Part shown: in pieces, positions 1-9,384 of the stretch
How positions within the stretch are numbered: position 1 is the first letter of the stretch
How the letters are laid out: each line of letters starts with the position of its first letter
Source: Pleurobrachia bachei
Taxonomy: Eukaryota; Ctenophora; Tentaculata; Cydippida; Pleurobrachiidae
Assembly: GCA_000695325.1 (NCBI GenBank)
Contig: AVPN01000512.1
Coordinates: forward strand, 7,877-32,468
DNA length: 24,592 nucleotides
Direction of reading: 5' to 3'
Made by a program: the position numbers and the translations under genes
Notes under the pieces: generated by a model
Database searches by the model: none
The model's input: only the letters and a program-made list of their open reading frames with translations
What the model was told of the DNA's origin: nothing

Positions 1-41
<41 letters not shown>

Positions 42-50
42 AGAGAGATA
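1..50. repeat. (GA)n microsatellite
   Basis: Nearly pure GA dinucleotide repeat at the left edge, interrupted once by ATG. It probably continues outside the window. On the minus strand it falls just downstream of a possible AGTPBP1 splice donor. Confidence 0.95.
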
Positions 51-55
51 CTCAC

Positions 56-102
56 AGCAGAAGCTCTGCACAATGACACTAGGTGGCAAAGACTTGTGTG
101 AA
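56..102 (-). CDS. Possible AGTPBP1 exon 8 (tentative)
   Basis: On the minus strand a 47-nt open stretch sits between an AG acceptor (104-103, after a TTTTAAAC tract) and a GTGAGT donor (55-50). Its phase fits exon 7, which ends with one spare base, and the join reads on as IHTSLCHLVSLCRASA without a stop. The family has a variable linker here, so similarity cannot confirm it. A transcript spanning 1156 to 102 would settle the case. Confidence 0.2.
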
Positions 103-483
103 CTGTTTAAAACAGCGTATATTGCAAGTACCAGTAGCAAAGAAAGGAATCCATGCTCGCAAATCGAGACACCCTAGGTATAACAATAAAATCTACTGGC
201 CGTCAGAACTATTCATTGTATCCAGATCCAGGAATCAGGCTCGTGTGACTCAAAAAGTCGCTTGATTGATTCAGTAATCAGTAATGGGCCACTGCACAAT
301 GCACATCTAGTAGGAATTCGGAAGTCGGAAGACTGCACTAGTTAGAAAATGACGGTGAAATGGCTGACTAATGATTAGTCAGTATCATGAGAAGCAGGAA
401 TAGTAAAACTGAACTACAATCATCAATTTGATGAATGTACAACATAGAAATTATATTAGGAGAGAGTAGACACCACAACTAAC

Positions 484-557
484 GAGAGAGAAAGTAGATA
501 CACGAGAGAGAGTGATAGTGCACTATCACTCTCTCTCGTGTATCTACTTTCTCTCTC
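484..557. repeat. Perfect 74-bp spacerless palindrome
   Basis: Positions 484-520 are the exact reverse complement of 521-557, giving two 37-bp arms with no loop. The arms consist of a GA-rich tract, AAAGTAGATACACG, a second GA tract and AGTGATAGTG. It lies in the intron after AGTPBP1 exon 7. It could be extruded as a cruciform or, if transcribed, form a hairpin; it could also be a fold-back sequencing artefact. Confidence 0.97.
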
Positions 558-1155
558 ACATGTGCACTTTCAGCAGCAGGGAGATGAGTAGTGGTTGTTA
601 AACTATGGAACAATTCGAACAATCACACCGCGGCTAATCATCAATTTGTAACAAGTACCACTTAGCTGCATGTATAACAAGGAGCAGTGGTTATTATATA
701 TAGAAGCAGTGGTTATATAGTGGTTATAGATGGTACTAAATGCAGAGCGGATAATGCAGTGATATAATGCCACACATAAAACTCATTGTCCTGCAACAAC
801 AGCTGGCGGAGAGAAATGACTTGTAGTACTTTGTGCTGCAGTTGTAAAAACGTGATCTGAGTAAGCAACGAATAGGATATTGATAAACGAATGGATTTCT
901 GAAGAAAAGAGATGGTACTTGAAGGGAGAGATACTTGAGAGAGGGGAGAGACAAAGAGTGTTGAAAAGTGACATCCGTATGTTGTAACCCAGCTTCCCAA
1001 CCCGGCCTCCCTTATGACGTATCCCATGTGCCTATGACGTCGGTCCCTACTCCTATGACATCCCTTCCTTTTCACGTTCTATTATAGGTGACCCCCTTCT
1101 CTCACTTATTAGGACATGTATCGCACTTACTAGTTAACACATGTATCTCACTTAC

Positions 1156-4100
1156 TATTAGGGCATGTGTCAGTGAACATTTCCTGGGATATCCTCAAAT
1201 TAGAAAAAGATGAGCACGTCTTATCCAAATCAATGTCGCCATTCAACTTAGCAGAGGCATACAGAATCTGGATTCCTCCACACTTGGTGAGGGCCTTTCT
1301 GCCCGTTTCCGTGGTAACGAGATACTTGATAGAGGTCAGGATGGATTTCCGGATGTGCACATATTTGTGGAGTTTGTCCAATTCCGTCCAAAACACAAAC
1401 AGATCCAACATTTTCCTGAAATAGAAGAATTTTGTTACAGCTTTGTGACTACGTCATTTCATACCCAGTCAGGGAATTGCTCTGACCGCGGTTCTCGCAG
1501 GCTCCGAGATCAGAATAGGGTCAGGCCAATGCTCTGACAGATTTGTCCCAATTTCTTTCTTCCTACAACTCTATCTGTTTGTTCCAATGTTCAATCAAGC
1601 CTCCCTACCTGGTTGATCCGTTACACGCTGCTTTACTCGCGTTTGACTTGTAGGAAAGGATCTGACTCTGTAAATCCAAGGAATACCGGAACACGGCGTT
1701 ATTCTGTTTCCCATACATAGAGAAGTATTTGTCAAGCAGTGTTAGCACACCATTCTTGACCATACTGGCTGCATTGGAACTGTTACCTGCGTATATCCTT
1801 AGTACCTGGTGGGGAGAATGGGGAGGGTAAATCCCCTCTCTTTGATAGTTATCCAACCCAAATGATGACCAAATTAAAATTCAACCGAGTAGATACTGAG
1901 AAGCACCCTAGCATTAATTTTTGAGCGCGAATCAAACTATTGATGACTGCTTCTGGGTTGGTCTATTACTAACCTGTAACAAGGGACTGCTAATGTCCAT
2001 ATTGTTCAGACACTGTTTAGCCAGATCCAGTGTTATAGCCACAACCCCGCATAACCTAGCCTTCAAGGCCAGCTTCTTTTCTGAAAGTAGAAAATAATTA
2101 GCACGAGTGAGAAAGGATCTGTAGGAGCACCATTTTCTTCACCTTTTCGCTAGAAATGCAGGGTAATGATGTATTTGACCTACCGAACCCTCACATAAAT
2201 GACGGTGTGAGCCACACAATGTATTACCTTTTGCTGCTAGTTTTATGAGCAGTAGATGCTGGTGTAGACAGAGCTCCTCGTAAAGCGGCCTAACACGGGA
2301 TGTGGAAGCAATACTTCGTAGCAGTGCATGTGGTGCACCCTGCCTTACCAACCGAGTAGCTTTGTTACCTAGTGAAAGGTAGGGGAATGAATGAGAATAA
2401 GATAGAGTCATATGGGAATCGGGCCCTGGGAATCATATCGCGTCGGTAGGACAGCTGCAATGTTGCACTTTCAACTAGACGTCTTTAACTCACCTGATGC
2501 AGCTGCGATGTGTTCCAAGATATGGATTATATTCAAATGAAGTGTCACATCTTGTGTCGTCTGAAACAGTGTATTACAGTTATCAAATACACCGCCAGTT
2601 ACCTGGAGTCTGGTTTTACCGTTTTTACAACTTTTTAAAATCGTTGTAAATCGAGCGCGCAGACTGTGAAGCCCACGCGCACCAGCACCAACTCAAAGAC
2701 CGCAATGTAGCTACCGATACAAGCGAGTACTCGCGCGTTCCAGACACGTCACGCCCGCAGTTTGACTCTGAGCTACCGCAGGAGAGTCTCATTCTGAGAA
2801 ACCATCGGGCTGCAGCTTTAGAGGGGGTCCCTTTATCTCTAGTAATAGTCATATGCGTAACAAGAGGCCACAGCATGTTCACTCAAATTAGTATCCAGAT
2901 GGTGTGTGTTCATATTGTATCCATGACCACTCATTCTATACTTCGCGGCAATCTGCAGCTCGATCACTATTCTCCATCTTTCTCAATCATTTCAAGTTCA
3001 TTTCACTCATTTCCTAAAGATCACGTACAGGGAATATGTACACATGAACTCATTTTCAGCTCTAAGTAATCACTTCTTCTTTTGTATATAAGTTCCCACG
3101 CGAGACGATTCAAGTTCTAAGTGAACTTCAGCTTGCCTGTCTATCTCTTTCTCTCTCAGTCCCTACTCCCTGAGACTATCTCTTTTTCTCATCATCACAT
3201 ACCAGTAAGAGTGCAATGAGAGATTGAGATATCTTGGACTTCCGTAAAATACTTTCTGACGTCGTCTTTTCTGAAAGGAAACTATGGTAAGCACAGACAA
3301 AACCACAAACAAGCAACTACTATTTTAATAACTTCCCAACAACTTCTTAGTTTCGAAATGTAATTTGTTTTATTATACAGTGTCAGAATGTTTTGCAATA
3401 TATAATCTCCGTTTTAACGCATTTCTAGAATAAAACGGAGATTTTGTAATGTCATTCATTCCTTCTTCTCTCGTGATGTTACATGTAAATATAAATATAT
3501 ATAAATATATTCGGTCATAAAAGTGTTTCCTCCAAGACTCAATGACCAACTAACTAACTATTCATAGTCCTAACCAAATGAAGAGGACAATATATCACCC
3601 CTTCTATTATATTCCAAACCCCTTGGCCTTAGATATAATAATATGGTCCTAGATATTATATGCGGTACATATACCCACAGGCTGCATAACAATAAATCAT
3701 CGCTAGACCCCCAAAACAAAGAGAAACATCAAACGATAATTACAACGGACGAACATACAAAAACTGTACTTTATTCTGTTAGTTAGTACCGGCTACAACA
3801 TTTCACTCGTTGTTCAGGGTTATTGTAATTGTAGTTAGAGAGACCGCACAGCAGGAGACATGTATTATATTTTCGCATAAATAAAGTAATTAAGTGCTAA
3901 AATGTACATATTGTATTGGATACATACTATCTGGCATAATGAAGTGAGAAGAGAGAGAGATGGATATTATATTCATAATATATTAGGGTACATAAAATAT
4001 AAACTCAGATCAAGGGTATATCTATTGCCGCCACCCCTTACATTTTACAAATAACACTGTACCCATATATTCTGGTGAGTCTGGCATGAAGTTCCATATA

Positions 4101-7100
4101 CATATTGCTACTGGGTCCTTACAACTGGGCCCGTATATAATAATGTAATAATAACTGTATTCATCACATATAGCTCATTTTGAAATTCAGTGGGGGCCCT
4201 GAATGTAACATGATCTTCTGAAGGCCATTCTCTGTCGCTTTCTCTCATTCATTTCTTCATTTTACACACGCAGCTGCAGCTCCTCCAGGGAGCACAATAT
4301 TTCTCTGATCGGGCTTAGTAACTGTCCAGTCACGTGACGATATAACGAGTTCTGATTGGTTGTTTACTTGTATCGGTCGGTTCCTAACTGTACTTATAGT
4401 AGAATGGCGTGCTACAAACTCTGTCTTGGCCTCCTGGCAGCCTTGTCGTTAGCCCTTATCCTTGTGGCAACACTGTACGCTCCTGGTCATCTATACGGCT
4501 CCAAATTCATCCTCGGATCGTGCCAGATATCATACTCGGACGATGATCAGTTTGATGTGGTAACGGGGTGGTGTGATCATGGGGATTACAGTTATACCTT
4601 CCCATGTGTTAAAGCAACCGCGTACTGGTGGGACGAGCCTGGTAGTGGTGATCAGGGTGAAAAGGGGGCCTTGTTCGATGATATAGAATCAGCGAAGGCG
4701 GATTGCATGATAGTACCAGAGTGTTCCTCAAACTTCCAGCAGATGAAGGATCAAGTAGCAGAGTATTGGGAGGGATTCTTAGCAAAACTGGAGGTCAATC
4801 CTTATTTCAGCTGTTCCAAACATGACGTCACGATAATAATTAACATGGGTGACTGGTCTTATGCAAGAGCGGTTGCTGCTCTGGTGATACCTTCTGTCTT
4901 AATCTTCATTATTGGAGGGTATGTCATGTACCATTACTGTTGCAAAGAGGATCATGATGATGGTGATACCCGGCCTCAACCCGCCCGCCACCACCACCAA
5001 CCCGCCCGCCACCAACCCACTCGTCGTGATGATCTAGTTGGGTATCTCGACAGAGTTTACCACAACTCTGCCAATGATGATGATATTATAGAACTACCTT
5101 CTCGGCTGATGACTAACACTGTAACATCCCCAACGTATCATGTTAGATCGCCAGCTTCCTCCAACCCCACAACAGCCCCCACCGAACCCAGTGCAGCGCC
5201 ACCTTCTTACTTTGAGGTGATGGCGAAACCAGCTTACCAGGAACCGACCGGATCAGGAAATACTGGTCCCTGATTGGCTGATAACCAGTCACGAACCCAT
5301 CTTACGGTCCGGTGACACTTGAGCCTGCATCTGCTGTAACTGCAACTGCAGTTGCTTTTTCAGATATGCGGGGACCAACTGACTTATAATGGTACAGTCG
5401 GACCCCGATTTAGTGACATCCTCGGGGGAAAGGATTTTGGGCACTAAATCGGGGTTGGCACTAAATCGGGGTCAAATACCGTTAGTTTCCTATATCGGGG
5501 GAAATTTATCCTGTCACTAAATCGAGGTGTCACTAAATCGGGGGGCACTAAATCGGGGTCCGACTGTAATAGGATGTAATTTTATACATTTATACATTTA
5601 ATTTTAGTTAGATGAGATATGGACTATTAATTGCTCAATTACATTAACTGTTTAATCATGAAACTCATTATGTTGAACGTGACAATGCAACACAAGGACT
5701 TATTAAACAATTCAACGGAGAAGAAAAACAATTCAACACAGCATGGCTGTTAGAAAACAATTCAACCCAACAACCCCTTACTCAACTAACTCAGCATGAT
5801 TATTCATTGTGATGAGTAACAAGTATATTGGAATTAGACTAAGAGGATTTATATTTTCTAATCTAAAGAATCTGTTCTTCTTTTTGTCTTTCCAGTTAAA
5901 AAAACATAAGATAATATTGATAAAAAAGTACGAGCGATAAAAGTTCCAAGGCCTCCAGAATACAGTATCCTTTGGGTGACTCATACGAGACACGCATGAG
6001 GGCGGACTGTATGGCAGCGCCATACCCCATTCGTGCACTAAAGTGGGGTCGCCGCACCAGACAGAGGGCGGAGATTTCTGAGAAGCTACAGAAATCGTCT
6101 GGGTACCGTCAGAAATAAAATTTTAAAGCCCATCAAATAGCGCAGGTTTGAAGTTTTAAAGTTTACCAGGAACAGGAATTGTGAGCCAAAACTTGAAAAG
6201 TATTTCAGGCCAATGCTCTGACCAGTGACCATAGTTATTGCAGGAGAAAAATCGTATGATGTTTGTTTGTTGGTATGTGAGTGTGGTTATAGTAAGGGTG
6301 AATAGACTCACTGACCACTGCTAGCAAGGAGTCACGGCTAGTGAGCAGAGAAATAAAGTAACTCAATCTTAAATCGAACTAACTCTTCCACTTAATCTCT
6401 CTATCTCTCTCACTCTCCTGCCAACTCGCTTCCTAACTTAATCTCTACTTCCCTTCTCTCGGCTATATATGAACACGGAAATCAGAGTGTGAAGTGAATG
6501 TTTACTGGTTAGGAGGATAAAATATAGAAGTGGGCAGAGAGAGAGAGAAAGAAACCGATCAGTGATCACGGTAGAAGCCACACTAAAAACCACGAGAAAT
6601 AGTATCAATTTCGAAATTCGAATCTCTACTAGGTTCTAACCGCTAGTGCAGCACTCAGCAGCATGTCAGTTTATAATGGGTGTGTCAGTGTATGTACAAT
6701 GGTAGTGCAGGACACCTGGGTAGTAGTGTTCTCTTTTCTGAAACAAGTCAACATCCCAGGTGGTGACAAGTAACTTTATGTTTAGTGACTATCAATATAC
6801 CAACTTGCAGTTTAGATACATTGTACCCATCTCATCTGTTTGAGTAAGGGGTGAGAGAACCTTCTCCACCCCTTATTTAACAAGTCTCATCTTGAACTTG
6901 AACAACCAAAATACATGAAGACAAGATGACCTACCACCCAAATACTACCACCAAATAAGTGTTTCAAATCATGCAATTAGTATAATAAGGTGTCTAAATA
7001 TCATGTAATCACTTACCCTGTTGTCCGAGCATTCGTAGAACTTTCCCCGTGACCATAGTTATTGCAGGAGAAAAATCGTATGATGTTTGTTTGTTGGTAT

Positions 7101-8224
7101 GTGAGTGTGGTTATAGTAAGGGTGAATAGACTCACTGACCACTGCTAGCAAGGAGTCACGGCTAGTGAGCAGAGAAATAAAGTAACTCAATCTTAAATCG
7201 AACTAACTCTTCCACTTAATCTCTCTATCTCTCTCACTCTCCTGCCAACTCGCTTCCTAACTTAATCTCTACTTCCCTTCTCTCGGCTATATATGAACAC
7301 GGAAATCAGAGTGTGAAGTGAATGTTTACTGGTTAGGAGGATAAAATATAGAAGTGGGCAGAGAGAGAGAGAAAGAAACCGATCAGTGATCACGGTAGAA
7401 GCCACACTAAAAACCACGAGAAATAGTATCAATTTCGAAATTCGAATCTCTACTAGGTTCTAACCGCTAGTGCAGCACTCAGCAGCATGTCAGTTTATAA
7501 TGGGTGTGTCAGTGTATGTACAATGGTAGTGCAGGACACCTGGGTAGTAGTGTTCTCTTTTCTGAAACAAGTCAACATCCCAGGTGGTGACAAGTAACTT
7601 TATGTTTAGTGACTATCAATATACCAACTTGCAGTTTAGATACATTGTACCCATCTCATCTGTTTGAGTAAGGGGTGAGAGAACCTTCTCCACCCCTTAT
7701 TTAACAAGTCTCATCTTGAACTTGAACAACCAAAATACATGAAGACAAGATGACCTACCACCCAAATACTACCACCAAATAAGTGTTTCAAATCATGCAA
7801 TTAGTATAATAAGGTGTCTAAATATCATGTAATCACTTACCCTGTTGTCCGAGCATTCGTAGAACTTTCCCCGTCGCCTGAGACACACTATCCACTCCCT
7901 TCTCGTCCAGACCGATCCCTGCACTCCGCTCAATTACTTGCAGCAACCCAGATACCCGAGAACTGTAATAGTTGGAACTACGGTTAGTAGAACGTGGTGT
8001 AATTACCGTCACGTGTTATTACAGTTTTGGGACTGTTCTAAGTGGTACATGTTTGGAACGTTTGGTAACCGATAAATATAAAGAGCAGTGAGCTGCCAAA
8101 ATTAAAATTCAACAATTCAAAGCTTTGGTGTATTGCATCAAACGAATGTGTGACCCCGATCCAAGATACCCTAGGACACTCCAGTCAACACATTAGCTCA
8201 CCTGCTGGGCTTAGGGTTGCTCAT
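1156..8224 (-). CDS. AGTPBP1: AGTPBP1/CCP1-like cytosolic carboxypeptidase, N-terminal half (partial, 7 exons)
   Basis: CCP1-type enzymes remove glutamates from tubulin tails. Only the N-terminal armadillo-like helical region is in the window; the zinc carboxypeptidase domain would lie beyond the left edge. Coding exons by splice motif and phase: 8224-8202, 7962-7841, about 2602-2494, 2368-2228, 2080-1974, 1805-1609, 1415-1156. Exon 1 reads MSNPKPS and joins exon 2 as SSRVSGLLQVIERSAG, like the vertebrate CCP1 start (NNSRIVGLLAQLEK). Later matches to remembered CCP1 sequence include EHIAAASGNKATRLVRQGAP, EKKLALKARLCGVVAITLDL, VLRIYAGNSSNAASMVKNGV, VHIRKSILTSIKYL and TGRKALTKCGGIQILY. All joins keep phase except exon 2 to exon 3 (phase 1 into phase 0), so a small exon is probably missed there. 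Another member of the family (AGBL1/CCP4) is possible. A 5.2-kb intron hosts another gene. Confidence 0.85.
1521..1538. repeat. 18-bp repeat, copy 1
   Basis: TCAGGCCAATGCTCTGAC occurs here, in the intron between AGTPBP1 exons 6 and 7, and again exactly at 6205-6222, three bases before the 824-bp tandem duplication. It may be the remnant of a dispersed element, but no longer shared sequence is visible around the two copies. Confidence 0.6.
2650..2840. other. CpG-rich patch in AGTPBP1 intron
   Basis: This stretch is much richer in GC and CpG (GCGCGC, ACGCGC, TCGCGCG) than the AT-rich DNA on both sides. The minus strand holds an 85-codon open frame across it, but I recognise nothing in the translation and its frame differs from AGTPBP1. 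It could be an inserted element, a regulatory CpG patch, or an uncaptured exon. Confidence 0.4.
3084..3287 (+). promoter_or_regulatory. Possible plus-strand promoter and first exon
   Basis: A TATA-like TATATAAG (3086 region) is followed by about 190 bp that ends in AAACTATG immediately before a GTAAGC donor. This would be a first exon carrying only an ATG. It could feed the KCNMB-like gene 1.1 kb downstream as a 5' exon, but that ATG does not join the gene's frame at any obvious acceptor. The call rests only on motif spacing. Confidence 0.2.
3404..3443. repeat. Inverted repeat / hairpin
   Basis: A 13-bp perfect stem (AATCTCCGTTTTA paired with TAAAACGGAGATT) encloses a 14-nt loop. It lies in the gene-poor stretch 3070-4400 inside the AGTPBP1 intron, where I see no other coding signal. 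It may be a small foldback element remnant or an RNA hairpin. Confidence 0.7.
4404..5273 (+). CDS. BK-channel beta-subunit-like (KCNMB family) two-pass membrane protein with PPxY tail
   Basis: The 289-residue intronless frame starts at ATG 4404 (AGAATGG context); the open frame extends upstream without another ATG. Membrane segments lie at about residues 8-26 and 157-178. The loop between them has six cysteines at 40, 57, 68, 101, 107 and 137. The order PC (67-68), CxxxPxC (101-107) followed by NF, then FSC before the second membrane segment resembles remembered KCNMB and insect TipE-type loops, including the C-x5-C spacing. If correct, it would be an auxiliary subunit tuning a potassium or sodium channel at the plasma membrane. 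Unlike vertebrate betas, it has a cytosolic tail of about 110 residues, rich in His/Arg and then Pro/Ser, ending near PPSYF (266-270), a PPxY ligand for Nedd4-type WW domains. It is nested, on the opposite strand, in an AGTPBP1 intron. Upstream are an E-box CACGTG and an inverted CCAAT. The alternative is an unrelated two-pass protein. Confidence 0.5.
   Translation: MACYKLCLGLLAALSLALILVATLYAPGHLYGSKFILGSCQISYSDDDQFDVVTGWCDHGDYSYTFPCVKATAYWWDEPGSGDQGEKGALFDDIESAKADCMIVPECSSNFQQMKDQVAEYWEGFLAKLEVNPYFSCSKHDVTIIINMGDWSYARAVAALVIPSVLIFIIGGYVMYHYCCKEDHDDGDTRPQPARHHHQPARHQPTRRDDLVGYLDRVYHNSANDDDIIELPSRLMTNTVTSPTYHVRSPASSNPTTAPTEPSAAPPSYFEVMAKPAYQEPTGSGNTGP
5395..5566. mobile_element. MITE, pogo/Tigger-like terminal inverted repeats, TA target duplication
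   Basis: The 172-bp element begins CAGTCGGACCCCGATTTAGT and ends with its reverse complement, and is flanked by TA on both sides (5393-5394, 5567-5568). CAGT termini with a TA duplication are typical of the pogo/Tigger branch of Tc1/mariner. Subterminal copies of CACTAAATCGGGGT occur several times in both orientations, so the interior is itself repetitive. It has no coding capacity and would depend on a transposase elsewhere. Clean termini suggest a fairly recent insertion. Confidence 0.85.
5569..6224. other. Non-coding intronic stretch
   Basis: This lies within the long AGTPBP1 intron. Short repeats of AACAATTCAAC occur around 5707-5770. A GC-rich patch at 6000-6075 contains a GCACTAAAGTGGGGTC motif vaguely like the nearby MITE ends, but no second element can be delimited. 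The second copy of the 18-bp repeat is at 6205-6222. I see no gene. Confidence 0.5.
6225..7048. repeat. 824-bp tandem duplication, copy 1
   Basis: This is repeated at 7049-7872 without any difference that I could see. The boundaries share a GT dinucleotide. The unit contains pyrimidine tracts, a TATATATG motif near 6467, two small inverted repeats (CACCTGGG / CCCAGGTG and TAAGGGGTG / CACCCCTTA) and, at its right end, the last 34 nt of AGTPBP1 exon 2. Confidence 0.95.
7017..7050 (-). pseudogene. AGTPBP1 exon 2 fragment (duplicated 3' end)
   Basis: The last 34 nt of exon 2 with its GTAAGT donor are copied here by the tandem duplication. The fragment has no acceptor and cannot be included as an exon by itself. 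It leaves a decoy donor about 0.8 kb downstream of the real one on the transcript. Confidence 0.85.
7049..7872. repeat. 824-bp tandem duplication, copy 2
   Basis: The exact second copy leads into the complete AGTPBP1 exon 2 (7841-7962). The right boundary falls inside that exon, so the ancestral unit ran from within the exon into the intron. Perfect identity implies a very recent event or an assembly artefact. Confidence 0.95.
7841..7962 (-). CDS. AGTPBP1: AGTPBP1 exon 2
   Basis: 122-nt exon with acceptor CTATTACAG and donor GTAAGT, encoding 40 whole codons that begin SRVSGLLQVIERSAG and end VLRMLGQQ. It completes the AG left by exon 1 and leaves one spare G. The right end of the 824-bp tandem duplication falls inside it (about 7874), so its donor-side 34 nt also exist at 7017-7050. 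Confidence 0.85.
8202..8224 (-). CDS. AGTPBP1: AGTPBP1 first coding exon
   Basis: ATG at 8224-8222 is followed by 20 nt and a GTGAGC donor (8201-8196). The short peptide MSNPKPS continues in phase into exon 2 and matches the family's N-terminus in position and style (an MSK-like start, then the SRxxGLL block). The start is chosen on that basis. Confidence 0.75.
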
Positions 8225-9384
8225 TCTTGAAATCTCCGTGTCGAACTACATGGTGTATAGCAATACGCTGATAATTCTATATGGGAGGGGAGTAAAGAGT
8301 TACTTGGAACAATGTTTAGATAGTTTAGATAGGGGTAGCAGGAAAAGCATGCGCTTGAGGCGTTATCATTACTGACGTTGTAAAATGAAGAATCAAAACT
8401 GTATCAAAATATCACGATGAGTGATGAAATTTTGGTAATTTTAAAAGTCGAGAAAGTTTGGCTGGGGGATCGGTAAGGACGTAAGGAGTGGATTCAAACT
8501 CTAAAGAGGAATGATGCATTGATGCGGGGATGTGGACGGCTCACCCTCCTTGGACAGTATACCCAGGTGGCTAGGTGTGAAATTTGACGAAAAAATATGG
8601 AGACACGGATCAGAATGGGATGAAAAAAGGTACCCAGAAGGGAGGGTGCCCAGGAAAGGAGAATACGCCGAAGGAGAGACCCATCCCCCTGGGTTGGAGG
8701 GTGCAATTCAAATACCAAAACAATAAACAAATCTAAATTTTGACATTTAGTATTGTTTCAGCTACTAGATGAATATAAAATAGCCCATAGGTGTGGTCAT
8801 TAGGGGTCAGAATCTGCTTTGTTTGGCGCATTTGTTTTTTCAAAAAATTCTAAAATCTGATACCTTAAATTTCAAAATTTGGAAAGTCTAAAAAATTTTT
8901 GATTATTCTGCGCGCGCCGCGCCGTTGGAGATGCGTTGCTAATTTCCAGTATAACGCGCCATCCAGCGATGTATGTCTATGATTCATCTCTGAAAACAAA
9001 TTTAAAACGCACAGTTTACTCAAGTTAACACCAAGATAAACATGGGAAAGGTGAATATAAATCATGGCCTATATGGCCTATATAATATAAATATCCTCAC
9101 ACCGCCTCACTTTCAGTGAAAGTCTTTCACGTCTTTTGAGATGGCCAATCATTTTGAGTCCCAAAAACACTGTCACTGTTACTGCAATGCTTTAGTGTAA
9201 ATTGACCGACGTTTTCCTTTATAATAAAGTTTTATTTTGGAGGGCAAAGTCCAAACTTCTGAGAACTGAAAATACCATTATACAAGGTATTTGAGTCCCA
9301 AATTGTCTCCCCCAGAACGTCAATCACATGGAAAATACATTGAATACATCACACAGTCACACACACACACACACACAATGTCTT
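8225..9384. other. Spacer upstream of AGTPBP1
   Basis: This lies between the AGTPBP1 start codon and the end of the next minus-strand gene, so it should hold the AGTPBP1 promoter and 5' UTR. Open frames on both strands around 8494-8730 are not supported by any recognisable sequence. A short CpG-rich patch lies at 8908-8975. A CA repeat sits at 9358-9377. Confidence 0.5.
9358..9377. repeat. (CA)n microsatellite
   Basis: About ten CA dinucleotides, immediately downstream of the stop codon of the minus-strand membrane-protein gene (9387-9385). Confidence 0.9.

Noticed and set aside
2625-2882. 85-codon minus-strand frame as first exon of AGTPBP1
   Set aside because: Its frame does not join exon 3, its sequence is unlike the family's, and a better first exon exists at 8224-8202.
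6005-6070. Second MITE suggested by GCACTAAAGTGGGGTC
   Set aside because: Only a partial motif match; no paired terminus or TA duplication could be found.
8494-8730. Overlapping open frames on both strands
   Set aside because: Low-complexity charged or proline-rich translations, no splice or family support; likely chance in a GC-richer patch.
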